The notes: generated by a model from the letters alone, not told the origin. DNA of 64,000 bases from Taenia hydatigena (GCA_036345935.2 JADWOT020000003.1:8110134-8174133); one strand, 5' to 3'; shown: positions 24,765 through 38,279, counted from the stretch's first letter. Numbers and translations are program-made.

Positions 24765-24881
24765 CACCACCTGTCCACGTCGCCCCGTCCATCCACAACC
24801 GAGACCTGCTTCGGTTCCGCTAACTGCTCGTGGACCACGTGCAAACCTGACTTGTGCAAACAATGCATGAAATGTCTGTAG
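24765..24881 (+). CDS. candidate cysteine-rich protein, terminal exon
   Basis: Immediately after GAGTTAG (an in-frame TAG that doubles as an AG acceptor), a frame of 38 codons opens and ends in TAG at 24879-24881. It is Ser/Thr/Pro-rich and then has six cysteines (CFGSANCSWTTCKPDLCKQC and one more) before the stop. It joins exon 1 in phase 0 across a 106-base intron. GC is locally raised. Together the exons give ten or more Cys in about 60 residues, suggesting a metal-binding or disulfide-rich tail. A chance combination cannot be excluded. Confidence 0.4.
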   Translation, partial: HHLSTSPRPSTTETCFGSANCSWTTCKPDLCKQCMKCL

Positions 24882-25671
24882 GCTACAATTTGTGTAACTT
24901 GGCGTCACTCACACCTTAACAACGCAATGGCGAGATCCAAATCATACCATTCTGACCAGAGTACTCTAATTACTTAACTTCTTATTGTCTTATCACACTA
25001 ATGGTGCAAAAGTATGGATTCTTTGTCCATACAATTTTGAAATAATTGCAAAAATGCAAATTATGGAACAAGGCATTTTGATTAAAGGATAGGTGCAAAG
25101 CGGACAAGAAGGAAATTGTTTCCGTGGTTGGTTTTGCAATCCGAGTTTATTTCTAGCGATCGCATCATGCTGGAGGGAGAAGTCACATTTCACTTGTGCT
25201 CATTCTACATTTGTGTTGCCTCGGCTCACTTCATTTACTGCATCACGTGTTTTTGGTCCCCTCAACCTTAGGCATTACAGAAGTCACTCGGTGGGAATGT
25301 TCACTGACACACCATGATTTGCTGGCATATCAGAGGAGGAAAGTGGATTCAGGTCCTCCTCATCCAGCCTGCATATTTTACGGCACTCAAACAAGTAACG
25401 CAGGTCCTCGGATGTCGGTAATACTCGTTGGTGCATAGCTTACGAATGAGGTGCTAAATGTTGATACTGCTCAAAGTACCAAATGAATGGAAAATTGTTC
25501 TTAAGTGTTCACCTCTGAGGCATTGCTTCTGGCGAATGATGTATTTGAGCTGATTAATTGATGTGACTCAATCTGGCATCGAGATCGACTCCTGGGGAAG
25601 CACGGAAGATGAGTAAGATGAGCTTTGCCGTTAAAACAGAGAAACGGTGCCAACTTTGTGTAACATTCATG
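24882..25671. other. IR1 spacer, right part
   Basis: No recognisable gene or repeat was found, and no polyadenylation signal close behind the preceding stop codon. Frames up to about 80 codons overlap one another without family resemblance. Confidence 0.4.
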
Positions 25672-27075
25672 AATGTCGAGGATGTGGATGTGAAATAGCT
25701 TGGACGGCGATTACGGACCTACAGTCTGCTGCATTTTGGCTTTCCTTGAAATACAAACAGCTCCGATTATGCTATCCACATTCGTAGTTATTTCAAGTCA
25801 ACAACAATTGCGACTTCCATTTATTAATCAGAGATTGCTCACGGCCTTTTTCAAACCAACACATTGTGCCTAAACGGTATCCTTTCTGATAAAAGCACAT
25901 AGGCTGCTCATTTTGATGGAAGAAAGAAAGGTGCTCCAAAGGAAATGATGAACACACAACCACATACATTTAAATTCCTTTTAAGATAAGAGGAACTCAG
26001 AAAGTCTAAAGCAAGGCAATGATTTCTCAAGTTCTAAGCGTATACCTCCAATGAGCATATCTGTTTTGGTGCCTTTTTTAGGTCATTCACATGCATTGTT
26101 GATGTTTTGAATAGATTGTGCTGCAGTTGTTGGTAGAAAGCGAGAAACAGTCCTGAGAAAGTTGTCCTCTTTGTTTTCTTCATGCACTTTGATGCTACGG
26201 TATGGCCGATAAGTCACATCCCAGCTATGACTGCTGACATTTGTAAGTATGCGATTGCTCCAACAAAAGCCTCCCTCACTATGCATAAGTTCTGCTTAAA
26301 GTGCACACATACTACTCACTTCATGAACTAAGTACCATAGTGTCTTACAATTACTTGCTGAAACTTGAGGTTATTTGCGGTTCCCAAATCGATATACAAT
26401 AAAGTAGCCAACGAAAACGGAGTTGACAAGCAAGCTTTTGAAACGTTAGTAAAGATGAATGTGAGTTGTTGTTGTTGTAGTAGACGCCCCAATCAGCAAC
26501 GTCTGTGTACAGTTGGAAATGATATACTTGAGGTTGGAGAACATCCCTGACCTCCTTCAAAAGGTCAAGCAACTTACACGTACGCATGCACCATCCTCCT
26601 GCCGTACTTCTGTGTTTGGCATAAGAATCTCCCAATTGAAGTCACCTTTTCCTTGTTGCACATCATTCCACCTTCTTGTGTGCAGTTTTATGCGTGTTTG
26701 TGTTTAAATGGACAGTGCTAACCTCGTGCTGACCGCAGCTGAATGCCTACTTTGTTCCACAGGCCTGTCGGCAGTCAACTTCACAAACCTCATGTAGGAA
26801 CTATGCCACTGCAGAGACCATATCTTGCAAACTTAGCAATCCTATTGATAAATACTATTATTGGTAACATCCTAGATAAGCATCGTAAGTACTTTCTCAA
26901 TGAAGTAATCATGTTTCTACAATTTCGACATTGGGGCTGTGGGCTGACTGAAAAGAAGCGAACGCTTATGCCTCATTATGTCGAATTTGCCTAGATCGCC
27001 TCGTACGATTTGTCGGAATGGTGGCGATCGGGAATAAGTGAACTCCACTACTCGAGTCGTCGACTTTCTCCCTTC
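25672..27075. repeat. large inverted repeat IR1, right arm
   Basis: This is the reverse-complement partner of 22240-23755. The core 25715-26795 is nearly identical to 22632-23712; the outer part 26800-27075 is clearly more diverged and deleted relative to the left arm. The 1.9-kb spacer carries the candidate cysteine-rich gene. Confidence 0.95.
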
Positions 27076-27519
27076 CTGTTTCCTGTCAAAACCATAATTA
27101 GTAACGTGGGATCGCAGCAAATCTACGCTTCATGTCAATAAGCTTGTTTGTGCCCCTTTAATTAACTGAGTGGTCCATGAGGAGCGCCAATTGATGAGAA
27201 TGAAACTACTTCCAAGTGTTGTGCCTGCTTTGCCTGTCATAGGACGAGATGACGCTTCTCAATGCCATCCTTGCCAACGAAGGCGTAATTGAGCACACCA
27301 AATGGCACGAGCTTGGCAGTGGATGATGAAAATGGGATCCAATCTGTAATATAAATGCGAAACTCATTGAGGTTGGTCAGATTCTACAGAACAACTTCTG
27401 TTGCTTGGAGATCTTAAAATATTTTCGGTTAATTTCCATCTAATCAGCAGCATTTGCGACAATTAATTTGGGATGATTTGCAATGGGTAAAATGGTTAGG
27501 CGCAATACCGAAATACTTA

Positions 27520-27805
27520 CCGCCATTAATAAGCTTAACAGTCATTCAATCAACCACCTTATTGACCACTGAGTGTCATCCCGACTGCCTCAACCACCAC
27601 CACATCCATCGTTACTTGCATCATATCTACTTCACCTGCCCAATCGAAGGTTACCCAGCAATGCAACGATTCGAAGCATTCCACGCACTACCGCAGATCG
27701 CAGCTAATTTGTTTGAAGGAGAGTGCGTTCAATCAAAGCCACCCTTTACTTGTACGCGTCAATGTTGAAGAATTCCTTGTCGAACTTCTGCGAAATTCCT
27801 ACTGA
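27520..27805 (+). pseudogene. R1 module d, copy with YLHHIYF and FHALPQI
   Basis: Reads HRYLHHIYFTCPI, then AMQRFEAFHALPQIAAN. A +1 shift follows, and the tail frame gives RVNVEEFLVELLRNSY and a TGA at 27803-27805. The tail matches copies at 42700 (IVELIKNSY then TGA) and 14007. It is a frameshifted relic of an unidentified protein. Confidence 0.5.
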
Positions 27806-28634
27806 CCTTGGTATTGCACGCACCTCTCCAAAAGGCGTCGTAAGAAGGCATTCCTATTCACGACGACATGCTCCTTGAAGGCCGACAGGGCTGGTGGTCG
27901 TGGTTGGTGAACACAAACCAAGAACTCGATTTATCCCACTCCACAACTTCACAATGCAACTTGCCACCACGCATTTACTTTCGAAGTAAATATCTCGTGA
28001 CGCAAGCACATGACATCACGCACATTGTGCCTCTGAACAATGTTAGTGAAAAAAGCAATGAAGGATGGATGAAAGATGTGTGATTGCAAAATCGCATTTG
28101 GTGTTCGTCAGCAGTGCATAGTGACACAAAACCGGCACTTCAAATTCCCTGACGGATAGACTGGATTTGGTTGGAAAAAACAAAAATGAGACAATAAATG
28201 TAAAAGTATGGAAATAGCCAAGTGGATGCTGCCATTGTGACAAGAGGAAAGGAGGCACAGCGAACGTGGAATTCATAACTATCAAATTTATCGTAAGGAA
28301 AGCGATCGCGGTCGGCAAGATTAGCGATGAAAATAAGACTTCCCTCCATACCACACTGCGTCCGTTCCTCCGTCTTTACTACCATTCTGGCTCGCTCTTT
28401 GCCTTTCGAATCAAGCATACCCGAGTGGTGAACAACTGATGCAATAATTCTTGTGACCCAGATAACACATCCTCATTTTTATCTGACTTAAGCCAACACA
28501 ATGTTTTGTCCGATTTCTCAAGGCAGTTAGCGAATCGCATCGGAAGGTACAAGCGCATCCATCCACATCGGAAACAGACTCTCCACTTTCATCCTCCGTT
28601 GCCACTCACTGCCATCCGCTGTGCTGGGCCCAAC

Positions 28635-28690
28635 TTTATAGTCGCGCTTCCGGTACACATCAGCAAAACTCCACAGCATCTTTGTTCATT
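28635..28690 (+). repeat. R1 module a, short copy
   Basis: Reads TTTATAGTCGCGCTTC and CGGTACACATCAGCAA, matching the start of the longer copies at 30450, 42150 and 43555, then diverges. Confidence 0.55.
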
Positions 28691-29089
28691 AGGAATGTAA
28701 ATGAGGACGTAATCAAACGCATCAAAGAAATGCAGGACAAAAGTGGATGCTGAAAGTGGGAACCAATCTTAAGTGTCAATGTGGAACTTATTGAGGCAGG
28801 TCAAACTCTACACGACACCCGCATCACTTCACTTCGAGTCGCCTACATCTCCTAATCTACCACTTAACTTTCCATTAATCGTTGAGCTGATTCCCATTGC
28901 ACCACCACCGTCCATGGAGCATTACCGATTGATTTCGAGATGGCCATCAATGGAACTCGGATGTTCGGAAGAATCGGATCTGTAGACTTAGAGACAAAAA
29001 GTTGTGAAATAGGCGTATTCATTAAAAAGAACGGCCAATAAGACGCCTAACACAATGCTCTTTTATAACTAATCTATCAGTCATTCAAA

Positions 29090-29340
29090 CAACAATCTTA
29101 TTAACCGTCAAGCGACGCCTCGACTGCCTCAACCACCACCTGTGTCGTTGCCAGCTGTGAACCCTACTTTTATCCATCCAATGGAAAGTAGCCGAGCGAA
29201 GCAGCAATTCAAAGCACTCCACGCACTACCAGAAATCGCAATCCATTTTACGAACAAAAACAAATTCAATCAAAAGTACTTTCTACCTTAGAGCGCCAGC
29301 GTCGAAGACTTCGTGGTCGAACACCTAGAGAATTCTTTCC
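29090..29340 (+). pseudogene. R1 module d, decayed copy
   Basis: Nucleotide relative of 27520-27805, including CGACTGCCTCAACCACCACC and a tail whose third frame reads SVEDFVVEHLENSF. Several frame breaks separate the parts. Confidence 0.45.
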
Positions 29341-30449
29341 GACTTCTGGTATTGTGTACACGCATTTTGAAAGTGACGTAAGATGACGTTCCAATTCTCG
29401 ACGCCGTGCTGTCTTGAGGCCAATAGAACTGAAAGCGCTAGTTGATGAAAGTGATTTCTCCCAATTCGCAACGCTACAGTTGGACTTTCTCCCACACATT
29501 TACTACCGGTGTGAATAACTCGTGACGTAAACATATAAAATGGAATTTACACAATCCCTCTGCTAAATTTTGGTATTGTGTACCTTTATACGATGACACC
29601 CTGTCTAGAAGCCAAAAGGGTTGGCGGTGTTGGCCGGCGAACACAAACCATGAACCCAATTCCTCCCATTCCAAAATTCACAGTTGAGCCTCCTGCCACG
29701 CATCTACTAACGGTACGAGCAATAACTCGTGACGCAGGCACGTAAAATGAAGCATCTTGTCAGTAAAACAGTTACACTGCAGTTTGTTTCAAAGAAGGTG
29801 CAAGGGTGAATAGGAGTTGTGCGATCGCCACGTCGGGAACTGATGGGTTCCTGTTAAATACAATCGCGTTTCATTTACGTCAGCTGGAAGGCAGTACAAA
29901 GAACCTGTGTGCCAGCAGGTTGACGAATTAAATGCATTTGATGGGAAAAATAGAGATGAAACTCCGAATGTGTAAACAAAGAAATTACCAAGTGGATGCT
30001 GGCATTATGACAACTGGAAGTTGTGGGAAAACAGCCAAATTGGTACGACTTACTGTGCATATAACACCTTGGTCATGTCTCCTAGACAGCAGTGCAAATC
30101 GCAGAGCATGACGTAAAGCAAACAGAGTCCTGTATATAAACGATTTCGACTTCTCTAGATGACAAACTGCATCATGACCAAAGCAGCACCCACCTCTATT
30201 GACACTCTGACTCGTCTATTGCCTCTGGAATCTAGCTAATCAGAATACAGAGCAAGTGACGCACCACTTGTGACCCAAACAACAAATTCCCATCTTTTCT
30301 TGACTTAGGAGCTCACAAAGGTGCTGCGATGCCTCGAGACACTGAGTAAATTGTATTGGAATGTGCCACCGTTCTCACTTAAACGCAGCCCATGGGTTCC
30401 GCTATTCCGTCCTCTCTCACTGCTTGTCGCCATGCTTGGGCCCATTTCA

Positions 30450-30560
30450 TAGTCTCGGTTCGAGTACACGTCAACAGAAGTCACGAGAGGAGTGAAAACA
30501 TTGATTTAGCGATGATGTGGGTTCATCCAATGAAGTCAGATCTGCAGACACCTGATTTTC
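30450..30560 (+). repeat. R1 module a
   Basis: TAGTCTCGGTTCGAGTACAC begins the module, followed by a GTCACGAGAGGAGTGAAAAC-type stretch and GATGTGGGTTCAT. Related plus-strand copies start near 7331, 9741, 33000, 42149, 43555 and 47391. Confidence 0.75.
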
Positions 30561-30799
30561 TTTACTCAAACTCCATTCAATACCTTTTGGTTTCGTCTAC
30601 CTATTCCGCCATCTAATGCAGCTTTCGTGTTTGTTTGTCCATGCCACCAAATGCGCAATCTGGTGGTTTTATCATTGGGCCTCTACGATGAAAAAATCTC
30701 AAATCCTAACGAATCGTCATTATTTACATAAACCCGATTTCACTGAGCTGGTTGCTCTCATGATTGTATGCCACTTGCAATGTGGAACAGTCGTCTGCA

Positions 30800-31060
30800 G
30801 GGTGATACAGTCGCACTTTTAGCTGCGTTAATCGTGGCAGAAGCAGGTGACGGTGTAGTGCGTGCAGCATTTCTATCGAAAGTCAAATTATGCGAAAAGG
30901 CTGAAGGGTGTACAGAACTCGTCATCTGCCTTCACAGCACCATGTTGCATGTCCTCAACTCGTGTCACAAGCATGCATCACAACTGTGAATGGGTGTGTT
31001 AAAACGGAGAATATTATTTAGTGTGCCACCAAAGTGAGCGGCTTCATCGTGTTGTTCCAC
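30800..31060 (+). pseudogene. VAEAGDG module, copy 2
   Basis: A plus-strand frame reads IVAEAGDGVVRAAFLSKV and continues to ICLHSTMLHVLNSCHKH before a stop. The last part also occurs near 5770-5830 in inverted orientation (MLHVLNPCHRHASQP). Relatives at 44740 and 49440 keep the first part. Confidence 0.4.
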
Positions 31061-31290
31061 TCGTCGTGGAATACAGAGTAATTGCAATTTCGCCCAAGCC
31101 TTACCTCAACACTCACCTGTCTCAAAGAAATCGTAGCAGCTTCACAGTGCCGTCCCAGAATTCACCGTCCTCCTAATGCTGTCACACGCTTTCATTACAA
31201 ATGCATAACATTAACACCACATTTTACAAGTATGCGACGTCTAAGTAAGCAAGAGGCATTGAAGTACTTACCCATGCGTAATAAACACTG
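31000..31290 (+). repeat. R1 module e
   Basis: Runs from TGAATGGGTGTGTTAAAACG to the ATGCGACGTCTAAGTAAGCA region. The inverse near 5480-5770 is very similar, and a weaker plus-strand copy is at 44930-45150. One frame reads TRFHYKCITL in both main copies. Confidence 0.75.
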
Positions 31291-31517
31291 AGATGCAAGA
31301 TGGTAGGAGCTGTTGCTCCTAAGTGGACTTACAAACCGTAGCACTGATGTGAGATGAAATGATAGGAAAATAAGCTTTTGCATGGTAAGAAGACAGCTAG
31401 TTAAACCGGCCTGAAGCCGAAATGAAATGAAGCGATGCAGGTATTGCGTAATAATTGACCTGCCTCTAATTTTTACGGTTACATGTTTTACTAAGCTTCG
31501 TTTTAGCACCCACTTCT

Positions 31518-31533
31518 GGTGTGTGTGTGTGTA
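31518..31533. repeat. (GT)n microsatellite
   Basis: About eight GT units in an R1 segment. Confidence 0.85.
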
Positions 31534-32999
31534 GGCCCTCGTCAGCATATGTCTGCAGACTGGTCATTTCCCTGTAAGCCAGCAAAGCAGCAGCGGTACT
31601 TAAGTGCTGCTTCCTTCTCATCAAGTGTTGGAGGTGACATTCACTAAAACTGCATTCAGATTGTCAGAATGCTATTCCCACAGGTCATTAAATACCTAAA
31701 ATTGGGATTCCATATATCTTCGTGACGCTAGTCCTACTCGTCTATGCAAAATCAAAGTGTCATTTTCTTGGTCGATCGTCAAAGCTTTTTTCTGTAGCAG
31801 TAAATCCACCAATCGAGAATCGAAGTCGACCTGACGACCTGGCGATCTCCTGCTGGCTGCGGTATCATTTGAAAGACAGGTTGAATTGACTGAATTCTAT
31901 AAATGAAGACTACTTGTGCAAATCACAAATAATGGGATCAAATAAGTTGATTTTGCCTCGTAATTCAAGTACAGTGCATTTCACCCATTGGGCCTTGGAG
32001 AACTTTATGGCTGAACTCTAGCGCTGAGACATAAACAAGAGGTACTGAGTGTCACTGGATGTCAAAGTGGCAGCATTTAATTATCCACTCAGTGAATTCG
32101 ATTCGCCAACGTCGCACGATGCTGATTGCTCAGAAATATTTACAGGCAGAAACAAGGAGAGAAAGGGAACCACTAACTCGAGTAATTAAGTTTACTGATC
32201 CCCGAGTTCTACCATTTACAAGACCTCACAATTCTCATGATTTAAATCAAGGCAATCCAGGCAAAGTTCTCCTTCCGAGGTCTAAGTCCCCGCCTAACGT
32301 TAAGCTGTCGACAGATGATGTGGTTAAGTAGTGAAAACTTCATGATTTACTTCAGCAAGTATTTTCTCGTGAGCAATAATGTCTTCTGTAAATATGCGTG
32401 TTAAGTTTGAAAAAAACGGTCCCTGCAGTGTTGCAAAGGAAACCAAACTGCAAAACACCTCTGCCGATCTGCCAGTTTTTATTCTTATACGCCAAACTTT
32501 GAAGAACTGCCACCATCTGTCTCAATTGAACCTCTTATCGCACTCCTTAATCAGCATTGAATGCTGATTAAGAAGATCCAAATGCCTCACTCTGAGGTAA
32601 AATTGTGCTTGGAGGCTTGCTTTGAGCTAAAGTGGAATCAAAGCTGGTAGATGCTACCATTTTGTGTCTGTGTAGCATTGATTGTAAATGCGATTTGTAA
32701 GGTCGCCCTTGGTGAACTCGGTGGAATGTCAAGGTGTGCGGAGCAAGGCAGACATTCAATCACGGTAAGCTTGTAAGGAGCGCAACCAATTTGAAACCTG
32801 AAATTATTGAGACAGTTCGAGTCGCACACATCGGCTACATTTCTTCATTTTGGACCACCAACACCCTCTCTTCTGCCATCCAGAGCTTTCAGAAATTCTC
32901 GAGTCGCCCTCCACTTCATAAGTACATTTGGCGAACCATTGTTTTTTTTAAAGAAGATAGTAATTAAAAGAATCCGGACATCTAAAGCCTCGAATTAAT

Positions 33000-33100
33000 A
33001 GTCTCGATTCGAACACACTTCAACAGAAGTCTCGAGGCAAAGGAAAATATCGCCTAAGCAACGATGTGGGTCCATACAGCGATGTGAAGCTGCAAGGAGG
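33000..33100 (+). repeat. R1 module a, next to an inverted copy
   Basis: The plus-strand module at 33000 (GTCTCGATTCGAACACACTT) is followed within about 20 bases by the same module inverted (33110-33210), giving a small imperfect palindrome. Confidence 0.65.
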
Positions 33101-34559
33101 CGAGTCCGATATTGGCATAGGTGACCTCACTGTATAAACTTACGTCCCTGCAGAAGCGATATTATCACTTCTCTCGTGACTTTCGCTAAAGTGTGCTCGA
33201 AATGAGACCATAAGACGAGCCCAAAAACAGCGGCTGGCAGTGAGAGTGGATGAAAGAGTAAATTGAGATGCTGTTTCCGATGTTGATGATTATGTTGCTA
33301 TGTTCTGATGCACCGGACTAACAATTGTAGGCACCTAAGCCAAGTGAAAGTGGGAATATGTGTTTTGGTCACAAGTAATGCAGTAATTGTTCTCTATTCT
33401 GACATGCTTGATTCGAGTGGCAAGAGGCGATTGAAAATGTTGGTTAAGACGAATGCTGTCTCGGTCATGATGTAGTGTGGCATGGACAAAAGTCAGAATG
33501 GTTTGTATACAGGTCTTCGTTCGTTCAGCACGACCGATGTGCTACGTCCATTGTTGGTCACGCCAATCGTGGTCGTTCCCCTTACAACAAATTAGTTGGT
33601 TAGGATTCCCGCATTCGCCATGTTTCCTTTCTCCTTTCACAATTCCGCCATCCACTTGACCATTTCTGTGAGTTCTACCTTCGAAGCCTCATTTTCGCTT
33701 CTTCCAACAATGAACTTTTTCTTAAGCTTATTTGCAGTGCAGGTCCATTGGCATTGCTCTCTGGGTGACGGACATCAGACGCAATGGCAATTGAAAGTGT
33801 GTTGTCAATACCCAGCATCGTAGTCTCACATTTTTTCTATCGCTTTCGCTCAAAAAAGATCATGCTGAAACCGTTCAAATCAGAATGGACGTATGTGTTG
33901 TGCTTACGTCGCGGGGTATTCAGGCAGGCAGTAAATGCGTGGTAACAAGCTGAACTGTGGAGTCATGAAATGGAAGGAATCGGGTTATTTGGTTCTCGTC
34001 CTCCATCCAACACCGCCAACCCTTCTGGTCTCCAAACAGATGGGTGGAGTCAGTGGCTCGAATAGTGCAGTTGACTAATTCCCATTTGTCACCGTCGTTT
34101 AGGTATTCTCATTCCTACCAATCTTCTGAAGGCAATCCAGGCAAGTTTCTCATCGTGTGGCCCAATCGTTTGCTAGTTTTTCTGGTCTGCACGACGGTTT
34201 GAATGTCGAGTTTGTGAAAACTCGGTTATTTAATTAGGCAAGCATTTTAGGTGATCACTCTGAACGTTAGCAACAGCGGCCCCTGTCAGTAGCAGCATTA
34301 AGTTTGCCAGATATGGTCAATGCAGCGACCTAAAAGAAGAAGTTGCAAAGTAATCGCCAGTCAGGTTTGCTAGTTTTAATGCCAACCCATCGCCTTTCAA
34401 TGAAGTGCCACCAAATGCCTGAAAAGGAACCTCTGCTCGAATTATTTAATTATTGTTTCTTTATAAAAGGAGTAGTGCACTAAAATGCTACACAATAACC
34501 AAAAGCGTTAGTTAAAGATGGGCTTATGTTATCTCGAGTGTATTTGCAGGTTCCCTTCC

Positions 34560-34860
34560 AGCAAGAGAGGAATCCGGGGTAGCCGGTGTTAGTCCTTCGC
34601 ATCCATGTGTAACGGTTCATAAAGGAGATCTGTGAAATCGCAGAACGAAGTAAACATTCAGTTACGGCCAGCAGCGCAGCCAATTAAAACACCAACACAC
34701 GCACACAGAACGAAAGAATGACGTGCACCAAAGAAATGGTGGCTTAAATGCGGACACTGTTGAGGCCAATCACACGACTACACCAGGAGGACGATGCATG
34801 CTTGCGCTCATGACGCCCGACCTTTTGGAAGTCAGGGATGGTCAGTTGATGCGGATGAAC
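34560..34860 (+). repeat. R1 module g, copy 4
   Basis: Contains GTGTTAGTCCTTCGCATCCA, a GGTTCATAAAGGAG-like stretch and the ACCTTTTGGAAGTCAGGGAT end. Diverged from the copies at 16080, 19850 and 22580. Confidence 0.65.
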
Positions 34861-35249
34861 GAGTGCTGCTCCTGCTTTGAAAGCCCTATAGCCAGATGAC
34901 GAGTCTGCATGGCGTCCTTATGGACGAAGGATGCAAATGAAGGTGTAATCAAACCGGAAGCAAAATACTGAAAGCAACATCCGGTCGCGTGCACATTCGC
35001 AGATATTGTTGAGGCAAGTCAAGTCCCACACACCATCTGAATGGCATCCTTTTCCATCACATACGTCCCTCTTCTGCCACTCCAATTTTTCCAAAATTCT
35101 TAATCTGCTTTTGCTGCATCAGCACTGTTGATACAACGTCACCGTTTCCTTCTAAAGTGGCCTTCGAAGAAACCGACTTTTAAATAAACGGATCTGTAAG
35201 CCTGGGTATATTTAGCTGTGAACAATATGCATTCCAAAGAGAGCAAACA

Positions 35250-35575
35250 CAATGCGTGAAAACTCCATACCAAGAACTACCCCATCAGTCATCAAAACCA
35301 ACTATTGCTTCATCCATCCAGTTGCAGCTCGACAGTCTGAACCACCAAACGTGTATTTACTTGCAGTGCACACCACTTCAACCTGCCCAACAAAAGCAAT
35401 TGAGCGTGATCTGTGCCACAACAGAGCAAAGATTCAAAACCTCTCAAGCATTATGATAGATATTAACCAATTCCCTTCAAAAGACGAATTCGGTAAAAGC
35501 TATCTTTGGCTCTCACCTATCCATGTTAAAGAAGACGACGTTGAACTCCTATTAACATCTCGCTCACCTTCATAA
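35250..35575 (+). pseudogene. R1 module d, copy with longest open frame
   Basis: A 107-codon frame runs through the module. It reads MRENSIPRTTPSVIK at the start and, near the end, DEFGKSYLWLSPI and VKEDDVELLLTS. The equivalent minus-strand copy near 40190-40250 reads EFGQSYVS. Residues at the FHALPQI position are replaced in this copy. It could be a protein tail that was once under selection; the family is unknown. Confidence 0.35.
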
Positions 35576-38279
35576 TTGCACAAATCTACCCTAAAGTGAG
35601 AAAATGCAACGTTTGGATTCACGATGACAATCCGCATGGAGACTGATGGTAATGACAGCGTAGGTTAGCGACCATGCATCGAAAACTCGATTCCTCTCAT
35701 TCCATAGCACCCGAGTTGGGTTCGCTGCCACACATTTACTGACAGTATTAATGGCTCGTGACATGGGCACGTAACATCACGTCCATTGAGATTTTAAACA
35801 GTGTTAGCTTAATCTCTCCTGGATTCAAAAGGTATAAAAATGAATAGGAGATATGGGATTGCAAGGTCTGGTACTGACAACACCCTTTTGCAGTCGCATT
35901 TGATGTCCGTCAACCGAAGAGCAGTGACACAAAGTCTGCACTGCAGAAAAGCTGACCACAATGCCACAGTGGTTAAAACAAGCTAAAATGAGGCTTTGGA
36001 TGTGGGACTCTCAGAGGTGGCCAAGTGTATGCTGCCACTGGGAGAACAGGCATTGCGCACGGCGAACTTGGTATTCTTTACAATCTAATTTGCCATTAGA
36101 GAAACAGCTGAGACATGGCAACCTAGTTGTTTCTCCCAGACGGCAATGTAGATTCCAAAGCATGCCACCGAATGATTTTGACCTTCTTTAGCAACGAGCC
36201 GCACTTGATTGGAGCAGCACCCGTTTTCATTGCCAATTTGGCACACATTGTGGTGTTGGAATCAAGCATATCTGAACGGATGGCAGCTGATGCATCAATT
36301 GTGATCCAAAACAGATCTCTACTTTCCTTTTCCTTAGACATTCACAAGTGTTCGTTTAACGCCTTCTTCAACTGCACTTCAGTGATCTGCTTAAATGACC
36401 TAAACGGTTCTCCAAGTAGTTTCGTGTTTACACTTCGGCTTAGGGCTTCTAAACCAGCGAAAATGGGTATAAGACAAGGAAGGTAAATGATATTCATGCA
36501 GTTGGAAACTGTTTGGAAATTTTACCTATGCCTTATCCAGACACTGTCAGCCTTGTCTTAGTCGGTGAGCAAGCAAGAGTTTCCTTGCCTCATTTGTCTT
36601 CGGAGAAAATGTCTTTTGATCGTGCGCAAATTTATCAGGAAACAGGCATTCAACTTCAGGGCAGATGGTCAGAATTGTAGAGCGTGCAGGCCCTTCATCT
36701 CATTGTGCTTTACTATACGCCAGCTTGATATTTTGAGCCCCTTCACACACTTGAAGATCGTAAACGCAACATCTTTCCATTTGCATTCAGCAAGGTTATT
36801 TCCACTTGTATGATACATTAAAAAGGACACCGAAAATCACATTCCGTGGCATAAACCAATGCACACTGAAGCAGCGTTAGATGGATGAGAAGGCAAGAGA
36901 GCACCAAAAGTAAGAGTTAGAGTTGGTAAGGAGCACAGGTAGGTGCTGGCATAGCCCACTTCACTGCATGAACTCACATTGTCGCTGGAGCGATATTTCC
37001 ACTCCTCTTGTCACCTCTGCCGAAGTGTACTAGCACCGAGATCATAAAACGGACCCGAGCACAGCGGCGAACAGGGAGAGCAGAGGCGAGAGTGAAGTGA
37101 AGAGGCTGCTTTCGATGTAAATAAATAGGCGCCTGTCACCTAATGCAATTCGCTGAGTGTCTGGAAGCATCAGATTAACTATTGTGAGTGCTTAAATCAG
37201 GTGGAACTGAAGGCTTGATTTTCGGTTACGATTGATGCAGCAGTTGCCCTCCGTTCTGATACACTTTGTTATAAGAAGCAAGAAACTTGCCAGAATGCCG
37301 GTTAAAACCAATGTTGTTTCAATCATGATACGGTTGGGCGCTAAGTGATGCGTAAACCGTTTGATCTCATTACTTCGTTGGCTCGGTGACATGCTCTGTG
37401 GCTTACAATGCCGTCGAAAAGGCATGACACAGATATTATGTCAATAAATGGCCAATCCTATGCAAGTACCTTGCCTTACAACGAAAATTCTTGAAGGATC
37501 TTACTTTTCTCTCGCCGTATTACATTTAATTAAGTTTATGGCTCCCACATTTATTGCTTCATGACAAGTAGAGACTAAGCCTCAAGGATTTCCATGTGAT
37601 ATGCTATCCAGAGGTTCGTCTTCATTTCATCTCATTTTCTGCCCCACCCTCTCGTGCAGCAGCGATGCAATCCTCACTTACTACGCGAAGGTCTTGTCTA
37701 AGAAGAACCCAAGACCGCCACTCTACCTACCCAACAGAGAGGAAAGGCTTGAAACGAATAAGTAGTTAGCAAGGACGCGCATGTAGAAGAGGTGTAGCAG
37801 AGTGCAAAACCATTCGGTTGTTGATTGTCTTCCAAGTCCTATCGCTTGTATTATTCAAACTCTACCAACGTCAACTTTTGCTTTTTTGTGTTGTGGTCGT
37901 CAAATCAGTGCGTTCTACACAATCGAGAAAGTGGAAATAAAGCGCATTGTTAATTTATGCGCCATCCATGAGAAGGTATAATTGGGGATGATGATCGCCT
38001 TAGGACGAGATCACGAGTCTCCGTGGCAAGTGTATTAACGATTAATGCAAATGAAAGCGTAATCAAGCGCACCAGGGACACGAAACCAACCTCAAATATA
38101 ACCACGAAAGCCATTGAGTCAAGTCAAATCTCACACAACACCTGCATCACTTCATTTCAGACCACCTGCACCACCTCCTCTCTGCCACTCAGTGCTAGTG
38201 AAATTTCTTCACCTAATTTCCATCACATTAGTACCATTAGCAGAGCACTGCTGTTCGCTTCCAAGCTGGCTGCCAATAG

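Noticed and set aside
22720..26707. Pairs of identical short frames on opposite strands
   Set aside because: The identity reflects the inverted repeat arms, not selection on proteins; the frames have no family resemblance.
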